Assembly: GCA_037951105.1 (NCBI GenBank) | Contig: JBAMJV010005473.1 | Location: 1-64,000, forward strand | DNA length: 64,000 nt | Origin: Echinarachnius parma | Lineage: Eukaryota > Echinodermata > Echinoidea > Clypeasteroida > Echinarachniidae | Direction: 5' to 3' | Part shown: piece by piece, positions 1 to 11,076 of the stretch | Numbering within the stretch: the first letter of the stretch is position 1 | How the letters are laid out: each line of letters begins with the position of its first letter | Program-made: the position numbers and the translations under genes | The notes under the pieces: model-generated | Told to the model about the DNA's origin: nothing | Database searches by the model: none | Seen by the model: the letters and a program-made list of their open reading frames with translations, nothing else

Positions 1-1184
1 ACGGCGTGAAAAGTTAATGTCCCGTGACGCAACGTTTTGTTGTCTAGATCACATATGCATGGCTCGTTTCCCCCAAATCAACTTGGATTCAATTCAACAT
101 TGCCTTGTCTAAAATTAAATACTAAATCACCGTTGTGAGTGTCTCAGAACTCACAGACTTTTGCAAAGATGTATATGGATGCAAAAAGTCATGTCCAAAA
201 GATGTAATGTCCGTGACGGCGCACATTTCGCAGAATTACTCAGTAACGAATTGGATAAATGTTCTGAAACTTTTTTTGCATACTTAACTAGGATATTGTT
301 TTGTAATCAAAATAAAAGTTAGACATTAGTTAGAGGTATGAATTAGTAGTGGCATTGGAAAGTCATGAAAATTCTCTGATTTGTAATGTCCGTGACGCTG
401 GAGTTGCCCATATAGGCTTTTTAGGTTCTTCACTATATTTTCACGTTTTAGAACTTTTATGTTTTTCACTTCATTTTCACGATTTAATATTGTTTTTAAA
501 AATCATGGAAGTCAGACAATGGTATAGACAAAATATTAAATGACATTGAATATCAAAAATACTAAAAGTTAAAATTAACAATAATTGAACGGCCTACATA
601 AACAAATAACTTAACAAATTGAGAAGGATAACGATAATAGTGTATATCGCGATTTTAATATTGCTTATTTAGAAATCATAAAATTCAGACAGTGAATGTG
701 AATATGCGACAATTATATAAAAAGGTTAAATGACAAACATAAATAAAGGAATAAATGAGACCATTAACTAAAGAATAATATAAAACGTTTTAACTTGAAA
801 TTTTCTGGAATACATTCAATGAATCTGAAATTGAGAATAGATAATACAGTTTTGTTGAGGATAAGTACTTTCTGTATAGCCTAAAACGCGTTAACGTTAT
901 GAACCTATACGTCAAAAACGCATCGTTTTTCTAAAATACTAGTAATCTAAATTGGTAAAAATGACAACTATCAAAATAATGATAGCGAATGCATTGGTGA
1001 GGGCAACAATGCATTCATTACTATAATCAACAACTTCTTGCTATTATACTGTATGATTTATTAATCCCGGAAAAAAATATTTTCTTTGCTCATCTTTCAT
1101 TTGTATTATATAATTCTGACTAGTTTCCTACGTTTGAAATAAGATGATTTTTTAGTTGCACACTGAGAAATTAGGGTACAAGTA
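1..1184. other. Upstream intergenic region with a repeated GTCCGTGACG motif
   Basis: No gene was seen. TGTAATGTCCGTGACG occurs exactly at 203-218 and 382-397, and with one extra C at 13-30. The region is otherwise AT-rich. Confidence 0.6.
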
Positions 1185-1345
1185 GGGTGAAAAATGCTGC
1201 TACAATAGCAGCACCCAGAAGGGTGCAATATTATTATGCAACCCAAATTGGGGTATTGGCACCCTAAGGGTGCATTCGTGCACCCCACTTTTGGGTGCAA
1301 ATTGCACCCCTTAAAGGTGCTTCTAATGTAGCAGCTTTTTCACCC
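1185..1345. mobile_element. 161-bp MITE flanked by TA
   Basis: The ends GGGTGAAAAATGCTGCTAC and GTAGCAGCTTTTTCACCC are inverted repeats with TA at 1183-1184 and 1346-1347. The interior holds several GGGTGC/GCACCC palindromes. The TA duplication suggests the Tc1/mariner type. Confidence 0.75.
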
Positions 1346-2100
1346 TATTTATTTTTCATCCAAATTTGTTCACCTTTATTTCTTTGTGTGTACGGTATGT
1401 CTCAATTTCTCCCCATCCATTTAATTCTCTAGTCTAATTTTCTGTCAAGCCTTCGCACCGGTCACATCAAATGGTCTTATTTTTCATATTTGATATTAGA
1501 ACAAAGAAATTAATTGAAATGTGGTGCACAAGTGCATACAATTGCGTTGAGCGAAAAATCGTCCTTCATATTCCGCTGGCTGGACGGTCTGATCGCTCAG
1601 AATGGGGTAGAGTAAAAAATCCGATATAAGAGTAAACCCCATGAAGAGACGGTATAATTCTGTCTAACAATGGCGTAGCTGCACCTGAGGAGGGGGGGGG
1701 GGGGGGGAGGGGGCTAGGGTGCCCCAAATAATGTAATAATAATACGAAAATATAAATGGGGACTGTGCACCCAATAAGTCAGTTCTAAAACCACACATTC
1801 AAATTGTGAAAGAGTATTGAAATGAAGTTCTAGTAACAATAGGCATAATTAATACCAATTCAATGAAGTTTAATACTATACGGTGAAGCACAATAAAACA
1901 AACTAACACTCAAAGAATCGAGTTAATTAATTGAGTCAATAAGCAAAAGTAATGACAAATTTGTTTTACTATGTTGTCAGTGTCCTAAACAAAGATGTAT
2001 GTGATGCGATGTATTTACAAAGCGATAATGACTTCACTATTTCTGTGTAAACATTCGCTTTCAATAAGAAACGCACAATGGATATGACACGATGTGATGT

Positions 2101-2496
2101 TTAAAGGGGACCACCAGACAAAGAACAACACATACTGTTTTGTTACCATTGTGTGATATAAAAAAAGATATCTACCATTTTGCAAAGGGTTGTGTAATGC
2201 ATAAACAATACAATTAAGTACCACTACTTACCATGCTTACAGAACCATTATAGCCTCATGGTTCAGTATGTACCAAACATTTCGGAGTGCGCCAATTCTA
2301 TTCACGTGTACGTTTGGAGACAATATAATCACAGACGATGCGTTCGTCCTAGACAAAAGGTAGTCTTCGTTGTAGTATGTTGATGTTTTTTTCCCAGTTA
2401 TATAATTTTCTGAACTTTTTGGTAAAATGGATTATTAAAAGACAAGTGTTACCTTTTATTCATAAGAATATTATTTTGGGTGGTGGTACCCTTTAA
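2101..2496. mobile_element. TTAA-flanked MITE, family C
   Basis: TTAAAGGGGACCACCAGAC to GGTGGTACCCTTTAA, 396 bp. It is the best intact short copy of this family. Confidence 0.75.
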
Positions 2497-2577
2497 GGCA
2501 TCAGAACGTTTACCCAACTTTATCTCGGTGTGGTATAATCCAGTAAAAACCAATCTCCACACACAAATATATTCAAA

Positions 2578-2765
2578 GACAAACAAACAAACAAACAAAC
2601 AAACAAACAAACAAACAAACAAACAAACAAACAAACAAACAAACAAACAAACAAACAAACAAACAAACAAACAAACAAGCCAACCAACCAACCAACCAAC
2701 CAACCAACCAACCAACCAAACAACCAACCAACCAACCAACAAACAAACAAACAAACAAACCAACA
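2578..2765 (+). repeat. (AAAC)n/(AACC)n microsatellite
   Basis: Tandem AAAC shifts to AACC and back to AAAC. The open frames across it on both strands are artefacts of the 4-bp repeat. Confidence 0.95.
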
Positions 2766-3544
2766 AAAACAAAAAAGGAATACATACATAAATAGATAAA
2801 CAAAGATCAAACAAACAAACAAACATACATACATATAAAAGCAAGGAAATGGAAACAGAAGCAAAGCAACGACCAGCAACAGTCACTGTGATTTGTTTAA
2901 CTCACGAATAAAAGGCGATATCAGCATCCGTCTGGTCATCAGATGAGCAGGAAAGCGTTCTCATCGTCGAAACTTTTACAGGCGCTGTTGATTCACCTGC
3001 AGTAGTACGTCATTAAAGGGCGCCTACAACCAGGTGGTGTCCTTGAAAAGTGCGATGCGAGACTATACTTACGCAGGTCGGTGTGATAGCAAGAGTTGTT
3101 CGAAAGAGAACTGAATAGCTAGTCAGTCACTCACTCATTTCATTAAACCTGGCCACCATTGCAATAAATTATTAGCCTACTTTGCGATACTCTCTGCTTT
3201 CATAAGAGCACGTTTCTTTTCTATTCCATTTAGGGCATAATTCATCTAGCTCAGGTAGTAATTATACTGCTCACTGGACCGTCATCTACACTCACGCGAG
3301 CTTGTAGCGAGCGGACCTGGACTTTACAACCCAACCGTTTACAAATCGAAATTCCCATATAATATTTCATTGATATAAAGTAATAGTACATCATTTTCAT
3401 GTAAGCAATCGGTAATGTATATATATGGCGGAAATATGACCATAGAAAATCGTGTCGCGGAGTTTGGATTTATGTTAACTTTAGATCTACCAGAAGACAT
3501 AATCACAGCAGCTCGAAAGAATCGCGTCATGTAAATGTATTGTC

Positions 3545-3617
3545 CACTACCATCATCATCATCTATATCATCATCATCATCATCCTCACCCATATCATCA
3601 TCATCTTCTTCTTCTTT

Positions 3618-3674
<57 letters not shown>

Positions 3675-3676
3675 TG
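3545..3676 (+). repeat. (ATC)n trinucleotide repeat
   Basis: An interrupted TCA/ATC tract gives false poly-Ser (plus strand) or poly-Asp (minus strand) frames. Confidence 0.93.
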
Positions 3677-3950
3677 ATGGCGCTGTCTGTGGCACTGTTG
3701 TATCCCTCACTTCACAAGAGCGTTCCAAATTTCACTCTGCTGCTGATCGAACTGGCTTACAAAAAACAACTTCAAACGGTATTGGAATGGGTTGCCTATG
3801 TGGGTGAAAAATGTTCTTGTATACAACATAATAAAGCCGACATAATTATATTCATTCAATTATTATTTCTAAATAGGTTAATTGTTATTGATGGTACTAA
3901 ATACTAGTGCGATTCAACTATGTTATTTTTCAATAATTTAAGTATCCAAT

Positions 3951-3997
3951 ACCGTATTTGTCGGTGTATTAACCGCTCCGGTGTATTAACCGCACCC

Positions 3998-4045
<48 letters not shown>

Positions 4046-4133
4046 TGGTTAATACGGTCGTGTATTAACCGCACCCCCTTTTTTTTTTTTTTTTTTTGAA
4101 AAAAAGTGCGGGTAATACACCGACAAATACGGT
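3951..4133. mobile_element. MITE with ACCGTATTTGTCGGTGTATT ends
   Basis: Inverted ends ACCGTATTTGTCGGTGTATT and AATACACCGACAAATACGGT enclose poly-A and poly-T tracts. The internal GTATTAACCGCACCCC is repeated. Confidence 0.75.
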
Positions 4134-5634
4134 AAAACTGTCATTACCACGACCCAGTTCGTAATCGATCGAGTAATGAGTTTCATCCTATACAGTAGTA
4201 AGATATTGGTCAATGAATAATTTGAAGTTCGTCTCTTGTCTAACCCCTCCCACCCTTTCACCTCGTTGCATCAAAAGAAAATCGGTCATAATATTGTGAA
4301 ATCAATAATTAATTCAATGTTGACTTTGCAAAGCTTTGTCTGGCACCAAGTCCCCTTTACATATTGTTGCATAAATCAAAACACGATCTGCTTGTTGCAT
4401 AGACAAAGTGTTAGTTAAAATTAGATTTCTATATAGAGCTTTGTCTAATCCCTTCCCTTTTCTCATCTTGTTGGGTGAAATAAAAATCTAAATGATATCG
4501 AGAAATCGGTAATAATTTTTCATTTGAATTTATCATTTTATCCGAGCCAACCATTCCAGATTAACCATGTATCATCATCGAGATATTTACTACGTACAAA
4601 ATACTTTTAGGTTCGGATGAAGAAAAAAAAAACCCACACCGGTTCAGTGTTATGTACAATAAGCACAATAAAACTAGCCTGCTTACCAATGATCGACCTG
4701 CGGTGTAGAACAGAGCCGTATAATAGTAGAATTACAAACAGTGCCCTCTACATCCTCGTGCATGACAGTATTTGAAGCTTATTCCAGCTTAGTCAGTGCT
4801 TATAGAAGTGGGGGGAAAAAGTTCCCATGATGTTTGCTGACTCAATTACCTCATTTGTTAACCTCTGATTGGTCTTTTCTCCTATAGCTGGTCTGGATCT
4901 TTATAATGCTTGTTCTGAACTTCTGAAAGGGGGAGGGGAGAGGGGGGAGGGGGGTATTTCCCACGGGTCTCCCGAATGTTTATCTGACTCTGTGTCCTTC
5001 AATATGGACCCCGTTCTATAACTTCTAGCTTCGCCATTTTCTCATGGTCCGCCTCTCAAGCTTGATTAGGAGTGCCGATAAAGGAGCTAGCGAACAATCT
5101 TATCGCACCTCGCTATCTCCGATAATTATCTTGCCAATAATTAGTCAATTTTCTTTTCTTTGTAGATTAAGCTTGTGCATCGTATTATTCAAATATTTTG
5201 TCACAATCCCTGTAATGATGAGTGTGAGAGCGGCAAATATTATGCCTCAGGGCTGCTTCGCTCCAATGGGCGTGAAGCTGTAATCGCGATGTAAGGATCG
5301 CGCACCTTTTAACAAGATGCGCTCATTTTGTTGTCTTTTCAATATTGTCCATCGGCAAGCTCCCGTGAACTGCCGGAATGAATAGTAAAGTGTATTGGAT
5401 TATGAAGCTAAAACCGATAAAGCGAGAAATTAAGAACATCTTTCCTTTTCAAAAATAAAAATCGATCGAAAGCTCCGGTTAACAACAAAAATTGTCCAAC
5501 TATTCTATTGTTTGTTCAATTGCTGTGAAGCGGCCTGGTACCAAATCTCACGACTCTCACGACTTGTATTCAGAATTTCCAACAATATTGTTCAAAACTC
5601 ATTTATAACGATTTTAAATGTTTATGAAAGAAAG
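4134..5634. other. Intergenic, nothing recognised
   Basis: It is AT-rich with one G-rich patch near 4927-4955. No supported gene or repeat was seen. Confidence 0.5.
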
Positions 5635-6037
5635 TTAAAGGGACTTCGTAACATTGTCCAAATCCTCAAAATCCAATTGGAATTCTAGCGGTTCCCTCAT
5701 ACCTTGTTGTATTCGTATTAACAATAAAAGCACAGGACAGGTTTTGGTTTTTCATATTTCCCTTTCGTTAAAAAGATATTTACGATTGAAGTGTTCAGAT
5801 GTTAAATTATCCACTGGATCGTCAAAACCGTGTACAAAATGAGTGCATGAGTTAGTGAATATCACTTTGTATTTTTGCTCATTACTCGGCCATAATTATA
5901 AAGTCCATTTAACTTGAAATTCACATAACACCCAGTGGACATATCATATAACAACAATATACATTGTATCAAATATACATTGTACCAACCACTCATCTCT
6001 TTTTGCACTCGTCAATAAAGTTACTAGATCCCTTTAA
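5635..6037. mobile_element. TTAA-flanked MITE, family B
   Basis: TTAAAGGGACTTCGTAACAT to GTTACTAGATCCCTTTAA, 403 bp. A fragment of the piggyBac-like family (AGACCGGGTTATTTTGG) follows at about 6168-6215. Confidence 0.75.
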
Positions 6038-6634
6038 CTCCAATAGAGTGCCAAGCTCGCCTTTTTGCGAGTTACAATACACATGAATTCCACAGAGCAT
6101 TAAAATCCCTGGCACTCAAAGTGTTTAAGTCGCCCCGACATTAAAAAGATCAACATTTGACTTTTACCTAATCAGACCGGGTTATTTTGGTTAGGCTATG
6201 CTATATCCGCCTTTATCCGGGCTGTTTAAAAAAATTGATTTACTTACATTGTTTATTTGTTTTATTTATTAATTGTATTTATTTATTTAAAACTTTATTT
6301 TAAAACATACAAGCAATAATACATATGCATAGGTAAACAGAGGAAAATACAAAAACATGGAAAATCATAATACAAGTATGCAAATATTTATGTTTGGTAA
6401 TATACCAGTAGGAAGGCAGTACCAACGTAAAAAAGGTAACGATATTCAAAGTAATACTACAACATCAACATAATTACATGCACATACGCACAAACACTTT
6501 GTATTTATCGAGTAAAAGTGTTTTGTATACTTTTTAAAATACATTTACAGACCCTCTATAATATAAATAGGCAAATCATTCCATATTAAGACCATTAAAG
6601 ATGGTACATTTTATGAAATGCTGAGGTTCGAGTA

Positions 6635-7178
6635 TTAAAGGGGTAGTTTAGTTTTGGTAAGGCTGAACTTTAGTAGCCAAAACCTGCACAGTTACATTAT
6701 AAACTAATAGTTATAACTCCACCATGCTCGAAAGATATACAAAATTACAAACGACTAAGTAAAAAGCCTGTTATCATTAAAAAAAGAGCCATTAAAACAC
6801 AAGAGGGCGCTTTTTAAAAAGGCATTGGTTTCCACCATTTTTCATACAAAATTATGCATGTGATGTTGTATTGATATAATGATTAAATAGCGAGTTCATC
6901 AACAACTATTTTAAAAACGCTTTTGAAAATTTTTGAAAAAGTGCAAGCATTTTTTTTTTTTTTTCTAAAAATCATCTAATTTTTTCGGCCCCAAATAATT
7001 ATAAGATCAGATATATTTATTGATATTTCAGCCGTTTCTGGGTCGATTTTGACCAAATAAAGTTTATTCTGCCATTAAAATTGTATGTTCTCTCAAATTC
7101 GACACTCAGTTTTTCATTACCTCACAACAAATTGTGATGTGCAGCGCCCTCTCTACCAAAACTAAACTACCCCTTTAA
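6635..7178. mobile_element. TTAA-flanked MITE, family A
   Basis: TTAAAGGGGTAGTTTAGTTT to AAACTACCCCTTTAA, 544 bp. Another copy lies inverted at 7252-7728. Confidence 0.75.
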
Positions 7179-7251
7179 TACGATGTAGATACAAATTATT
7201 GCAATTGCGTATCCTATGTTCATGAATTGTCACAGTTAAGTTAAAATGGCT

Positions 7252-7728
7252 TTAAAGGGGTAGTTCAGTTTTGGTATAGAGGGCGCTGCAAGAAATAATT
7301 TGTTTGAGAGATAATGAAAACTTATTGTAAAATTTGAAAGAGCATACAATTTTAATGACAGAATAATCTTTATTTGATCAAAATCAGTTCAGAAACGGCT
7401 GAAATATCAATAAATATATATATATTTTTAAATGCTTACACTTTTTCAAAAAGTTTCAAAACAGGTTTTTAAATAGAGGTTGATGATCTCTCTATTTAAT
7501 CATTATTTCAACAATACATCACATGCATCATTTTGTATGAATAATGGTTGAAACCAATAATATTAACCAATGTTTCTTTTTTGTAATGATAACAGGCTTT
7601 TTACTAAGTCGTTTGTAATTTTCTAAACCTTTCGAGCATGGGGGAGTTATAACTATGAGTTTATTATGTTATTGTGCAGGTTTTGGTTACTAAAGATCAG
7701 CCTTACCAAAACTGTACTACCCCTTTAA
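7252..7728. mobile_element. TTAA-flanked MITE, family A, inverted copy
   Basis: TTAAAGGGGTAGTTCAGTTT to GTACTACCCCTTTAA, 477 bp. Its interior is the reverse of the neighbour at 6635. Confidence 0.75.
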
Positions 7729-7896
7729 AATACCAGTGGAATACCCGGTTCTAAATCCGTATAGGTTTTCATTAATTACGTTGCACCTTCCCAATAAATC
7801 GCATAAACAAGTCTATACATATATCTCTAATATACCTATAGAAAAAAATGGGGAGTACATTATATTGGACAATGATTATTTAAATATTCCTTTGGA

Positions 7897-8190
7897 TTTT
7901 GGACGTGGTGTGGCAAGTTTGGTAGAGCGCGCGCTTTGTGATCGTGAGATCCCGAGTTCGAACCCTGTGCATGTATGCCCGGGGTATGCCCATTGGTTGT
8001 GTGTTAATTAGCCTTTGCGCCATCATCAGTGGCAGCACGGCTAGTGTACTCCCCGGGGAGTTGAGCAAGTACGCAATATCATTGTGTGGGTTTAAAATGT
8101 ACCTGATGACCATGGGTAATAATAATACGTATGCGCCTCGGAATAGGTTACCTATAGATGGCGCTTTATAAATGCTTGATATTATTATTA
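7897..8190 (+). mobile_element. tRNA-derived SINE
   Basis: An A box (TGGCAAGTTTGGTAGAGC) and a B box (GAGTTCGAACCC) are followed by a body with GTACCTGATGACCATGGG and GCGCTTTATAAATGCTTG and a TTATTA tail. The body recurs at 47195-47395. Confidence 0.85.
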
Positions 8191-8484
8191 TTAACCACTC
8201 TGATGTATATGGGAACAACCTGGGCAATTTTCATTTGTTCTGGAAAAACGCATGTGGAAATAGATACCTTAATAATTTCACATACTACTATAGAGGAAAA
8301 TGTGTATGACATTTTTAAACATTAAATATTGGATTTTAGCATCTACAGACTGACAATTATAATACACTTTCTGGGGTAAAATATTTATCTTTGAGGCATT
8401 ACCAGTAATATTATTCACAACTTCCATGTGTTCTTTATATTACATGCAACAGCTGAAAACTCTCTTACAACACTCATTCCTAGT

Positions 8485-9870
8485 AGTCCTGTAGATATTA
8501 ATTAGACCTAGAAATGTTCTTTAGTACAATGTTTTATTATTGATTAATATTCTAGAAGGGTTTAGAAGAAATTTCAGCTTTGTTGCCACCTCGGCAACTT
8601 TGGGCAACTCTTTTTATAAGCATTATAAAGATAATTAGCTAATTTGCATATTTCTGAGATAAGGTTTAGTCTAATCTAGTCTATCTAGGTATAGTACAAT
8701 AGTAATTAAAACAAATATTCTAGGGTATTTTGGGGCAAGGAATCCATTTCCGGTGCTCGTTTGCAAGTGCCATGTAGGCAACACCCTGAAATCCAAGATG
8801 GTGGCCCCTAATTTGCATATTTATGAATATTATTGATTTTCAGTGGCTATAGCCTCAAATAAGCAATAACTTGTCTTTATTTTCCTTCAGTCATGTTCTC
8901 AATGTGCATTAAAGATACTTCAGCTCGGTTACCACCTTGGCAACCTCTGGCAATGCATATAATTAGCATTATTATATTATTTACCTAATTTGCATATTCC
9001 CAGAAATCAGGTAAAATCGTGTATATTGTGAACCCAGAAGGTTAAAAAGACAAGAAATACCACTTTTCCAAGGTTTTAGGGGGCAACAAATCCATTTATG
9101 ATACTTAAATCGATGTATCACCTTTGCAACCAACATTAATCCAAGATGGCCGTCGTTGGCATTTTCATGGAGATAATGCTATTTTTCACTTTAACAGCAT
9201 TTATTTTATAAAACTGTAATATTTTTACTGTAAGCACACATCTACATTGTGATTAAAGTGTTCTACTTGCTAATTCAAATAATTGAAAGTCCAAAAATTA
9301 TAATATTGATCTAATATAACCAAAAGAATGAAGTCGTGTATCATAATATGTGAAATTTGATGAGCAGCCATCTTGGATTGAGAAGGTTGCCATGGTGATA
9401 TATGAAAATAAGTATCAGAAATGGGTTTGTTGCCCCCTAAAACCTTGGAAAAATGGTATCACTTGTCATTTTTACTTTCCGGGTTTCCAATATACGCGAT
9501 TTGGGGGAATATGCAAATTAGGTAAATAACCTAATTATGCAAATAATATGCTATCTAGATGTTGCCATAGTGGCAACAAATCTGAAATATCTTAACTACA
9601 TATTTAGAACATGATTAAAAAATAATAATCTTAAATTATTGCTTATTAGAGGCTGTAGTCACTGAAAATCAATAATATTCATAAATATGCAAATTAGGGG
9701 CAGCCATCTTGGATTTCAAGGTGTTGCCCATTCGGCACATGGAAATGAGCACCGGAAATGGATTCCTTGCCCCAAATTACCCTAGCATAATAGTTTTGAT
9801 CACTATTGTACTATTCCTCGATAGAAAATGAAATATAGGACCGTCTACAGGACTATAGCTTTCTTAATTT
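8485..9870. repeat. Large foldback (inverted repeat) region
   Basis: The arms meet near 9250. Examples are GGGGCAAGGAATCCATTTCC (near 8731) inverted near 9755, and GGGGGCAACAAATCCATTT (near 9080) inverted near 9430. Segments with TAATTTGCATAT and CCAAGATGG recur in each arm. No ORF was seen. Confidence 0.75.
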
Positions 9871-9894
9871 CAAGAGTAACGTTATTTTTATATA

Positions 9895-10125
9895 AACAGC
9901 AAATAATTTTTTTTATCGAATAATAATTTGTGGGGCCCCACAATTATTACAAATGGTTATGTTTATGGATATTTCAGCCAATTCTGAACCGATTTTGATA
10001 AAATAAAGTTTATTCTGTCATTAAAATTGTATGCTCTTTCGAATTTGAAACCCAGTTTTTCATTACCTCACAGAAAAATGATTGTGTGTAGCGCCCTCTG
10101 TACCAAAACTCAACTATCCCTTTAA
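9895..10125. mobile_element. Truncated family-A TTAA MITE
   Basis: Only the right part ending CAACTATCCCTTTAA is present. Confidence 0.6.
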
Positions 10126-10224
10126 AAAAAGGAGCCCAAAGATGATGGCAGGCCCCATAGCCCCCTTCCACGCCTCGCCTAACGCATATACTGTAGATAG
10201 TTAGTTAGATAGATAATGTAGATA

Positions 10225-10232
10225 CTGTATAT

Positions 10233-10283
<51 letters not shown>

Positions 10284-10284
10284 T

Positions 10285-10367
<83 letters not shown>

Positions 10368-10374
10368 TAAAGAT

Positions 10375-10457
<83 letters not shown>

Positions 10458-10520
10458 TATAGATATATAGATAGATAGATAGATAGATAGATATATAGAT
10501 AGATAGATAGATAGATAGAT
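10225..10520 (+). repeat. (GATA)n microsatellite
   Basis: About 290 bp of AGAT repeats with a few interruptions, some 500 bp upstream of the YTHDC1 start. Confidence 0.96.
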
Positions 10521-11045
10521 TATATTTGGCCTTCAAACATGCAAATGTTACCCCCACTGGCCCACAAAATGTGTCATTTGCCCGAGTATCATGATATTTT
10601 CCCGAATACGGTGATCATTTGTCCCGAATCGTTTTTCTTCTTCCCGAGGACAGTGAGGATTGGACCTCAAACGCAATCCCTGCGCGCAATGACTCATGAC
10701 TGCCCCGAAGAGGCCCCCGAGGAAGATATCTTCAAAACTGAAATTATACTGTAAGGGTCATAACGACTTTGACACAAATTGCTTTTCATACCACAGCGCA
10801 GCAGTTGCAAAATCTCGCAATTTCACGTAGTTCACATAATTTGCTTGCGTTAGTACAGTGCACACAGTGCATGCAGTGCATGGTATATAACGGTTCGTAT
10901 ATAACGTGTGCAGTGTTTACACGAGATTTGGCGAGAAAGAAAGAATAAAGAAGAAAGCGATGTGTGTGCCCTTCCTAAAGTCGATCTAGTTGGAGCTGTG
11001 AAACTCGACGTAAATTAGCAGAATTTCTCTACTCTACGAGTAGAT
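10521..11045 (+). promoter_or_regulatory. Putative YTHDC1 promoter and 5' UTR
   Basis: This stretch lies between the GATA microsatellite and the start codon. Two TATA-like stretches occur at 10884-10890 and 10898-10904. They are followed by a purine-rich segment that could be 5' UTR. The transcription start is not determined. A short upstream ORF (10960-10989, nine codons) would lie in the leader if transcription begins at these TATA-like sites. An in-frame stop at 11016-11018 precedes the YTHDC1 ATG. Confidence 0.4.
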
Positions 11046-11076
11046 ATGTCAGAAGTAGAAGAGGAGAAGAATAAAG
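11046..11076 (+). CDS. YTHDC1: YTHDC1 exon 1 (start codon)
   Basis: The exon encodes [10 protein letters not shown] and ends in phase 1 at a GTGAGT donor. The ATG has a purine at -3 and an in-frame stop 28 bases upstream. The short acidic start fits the family. The first-exon call rests on phase and donor match with exon 2. Confidence 0.8.

Noticed and set aside
2449-2886. Long Leu/Val/Cys/Phe repeat proteins on both strands
   Set aside because: They are frames through the AAAC/AACC microsatellite.
3339-3807. Poly-Asp and poly-Ser ORFs
   Set aside because: Artefacts of the ATC trinucleotide repeat.
7880-8227. 115-residue minus-strand ORF
   Set aside because: It crosses the tRNA-derived SINE and shows no protein-like conservation.
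10201-10557. Poly(LSIY) ORF on the minus strand
   Set aside because: Translation of the GATA microsatellite.
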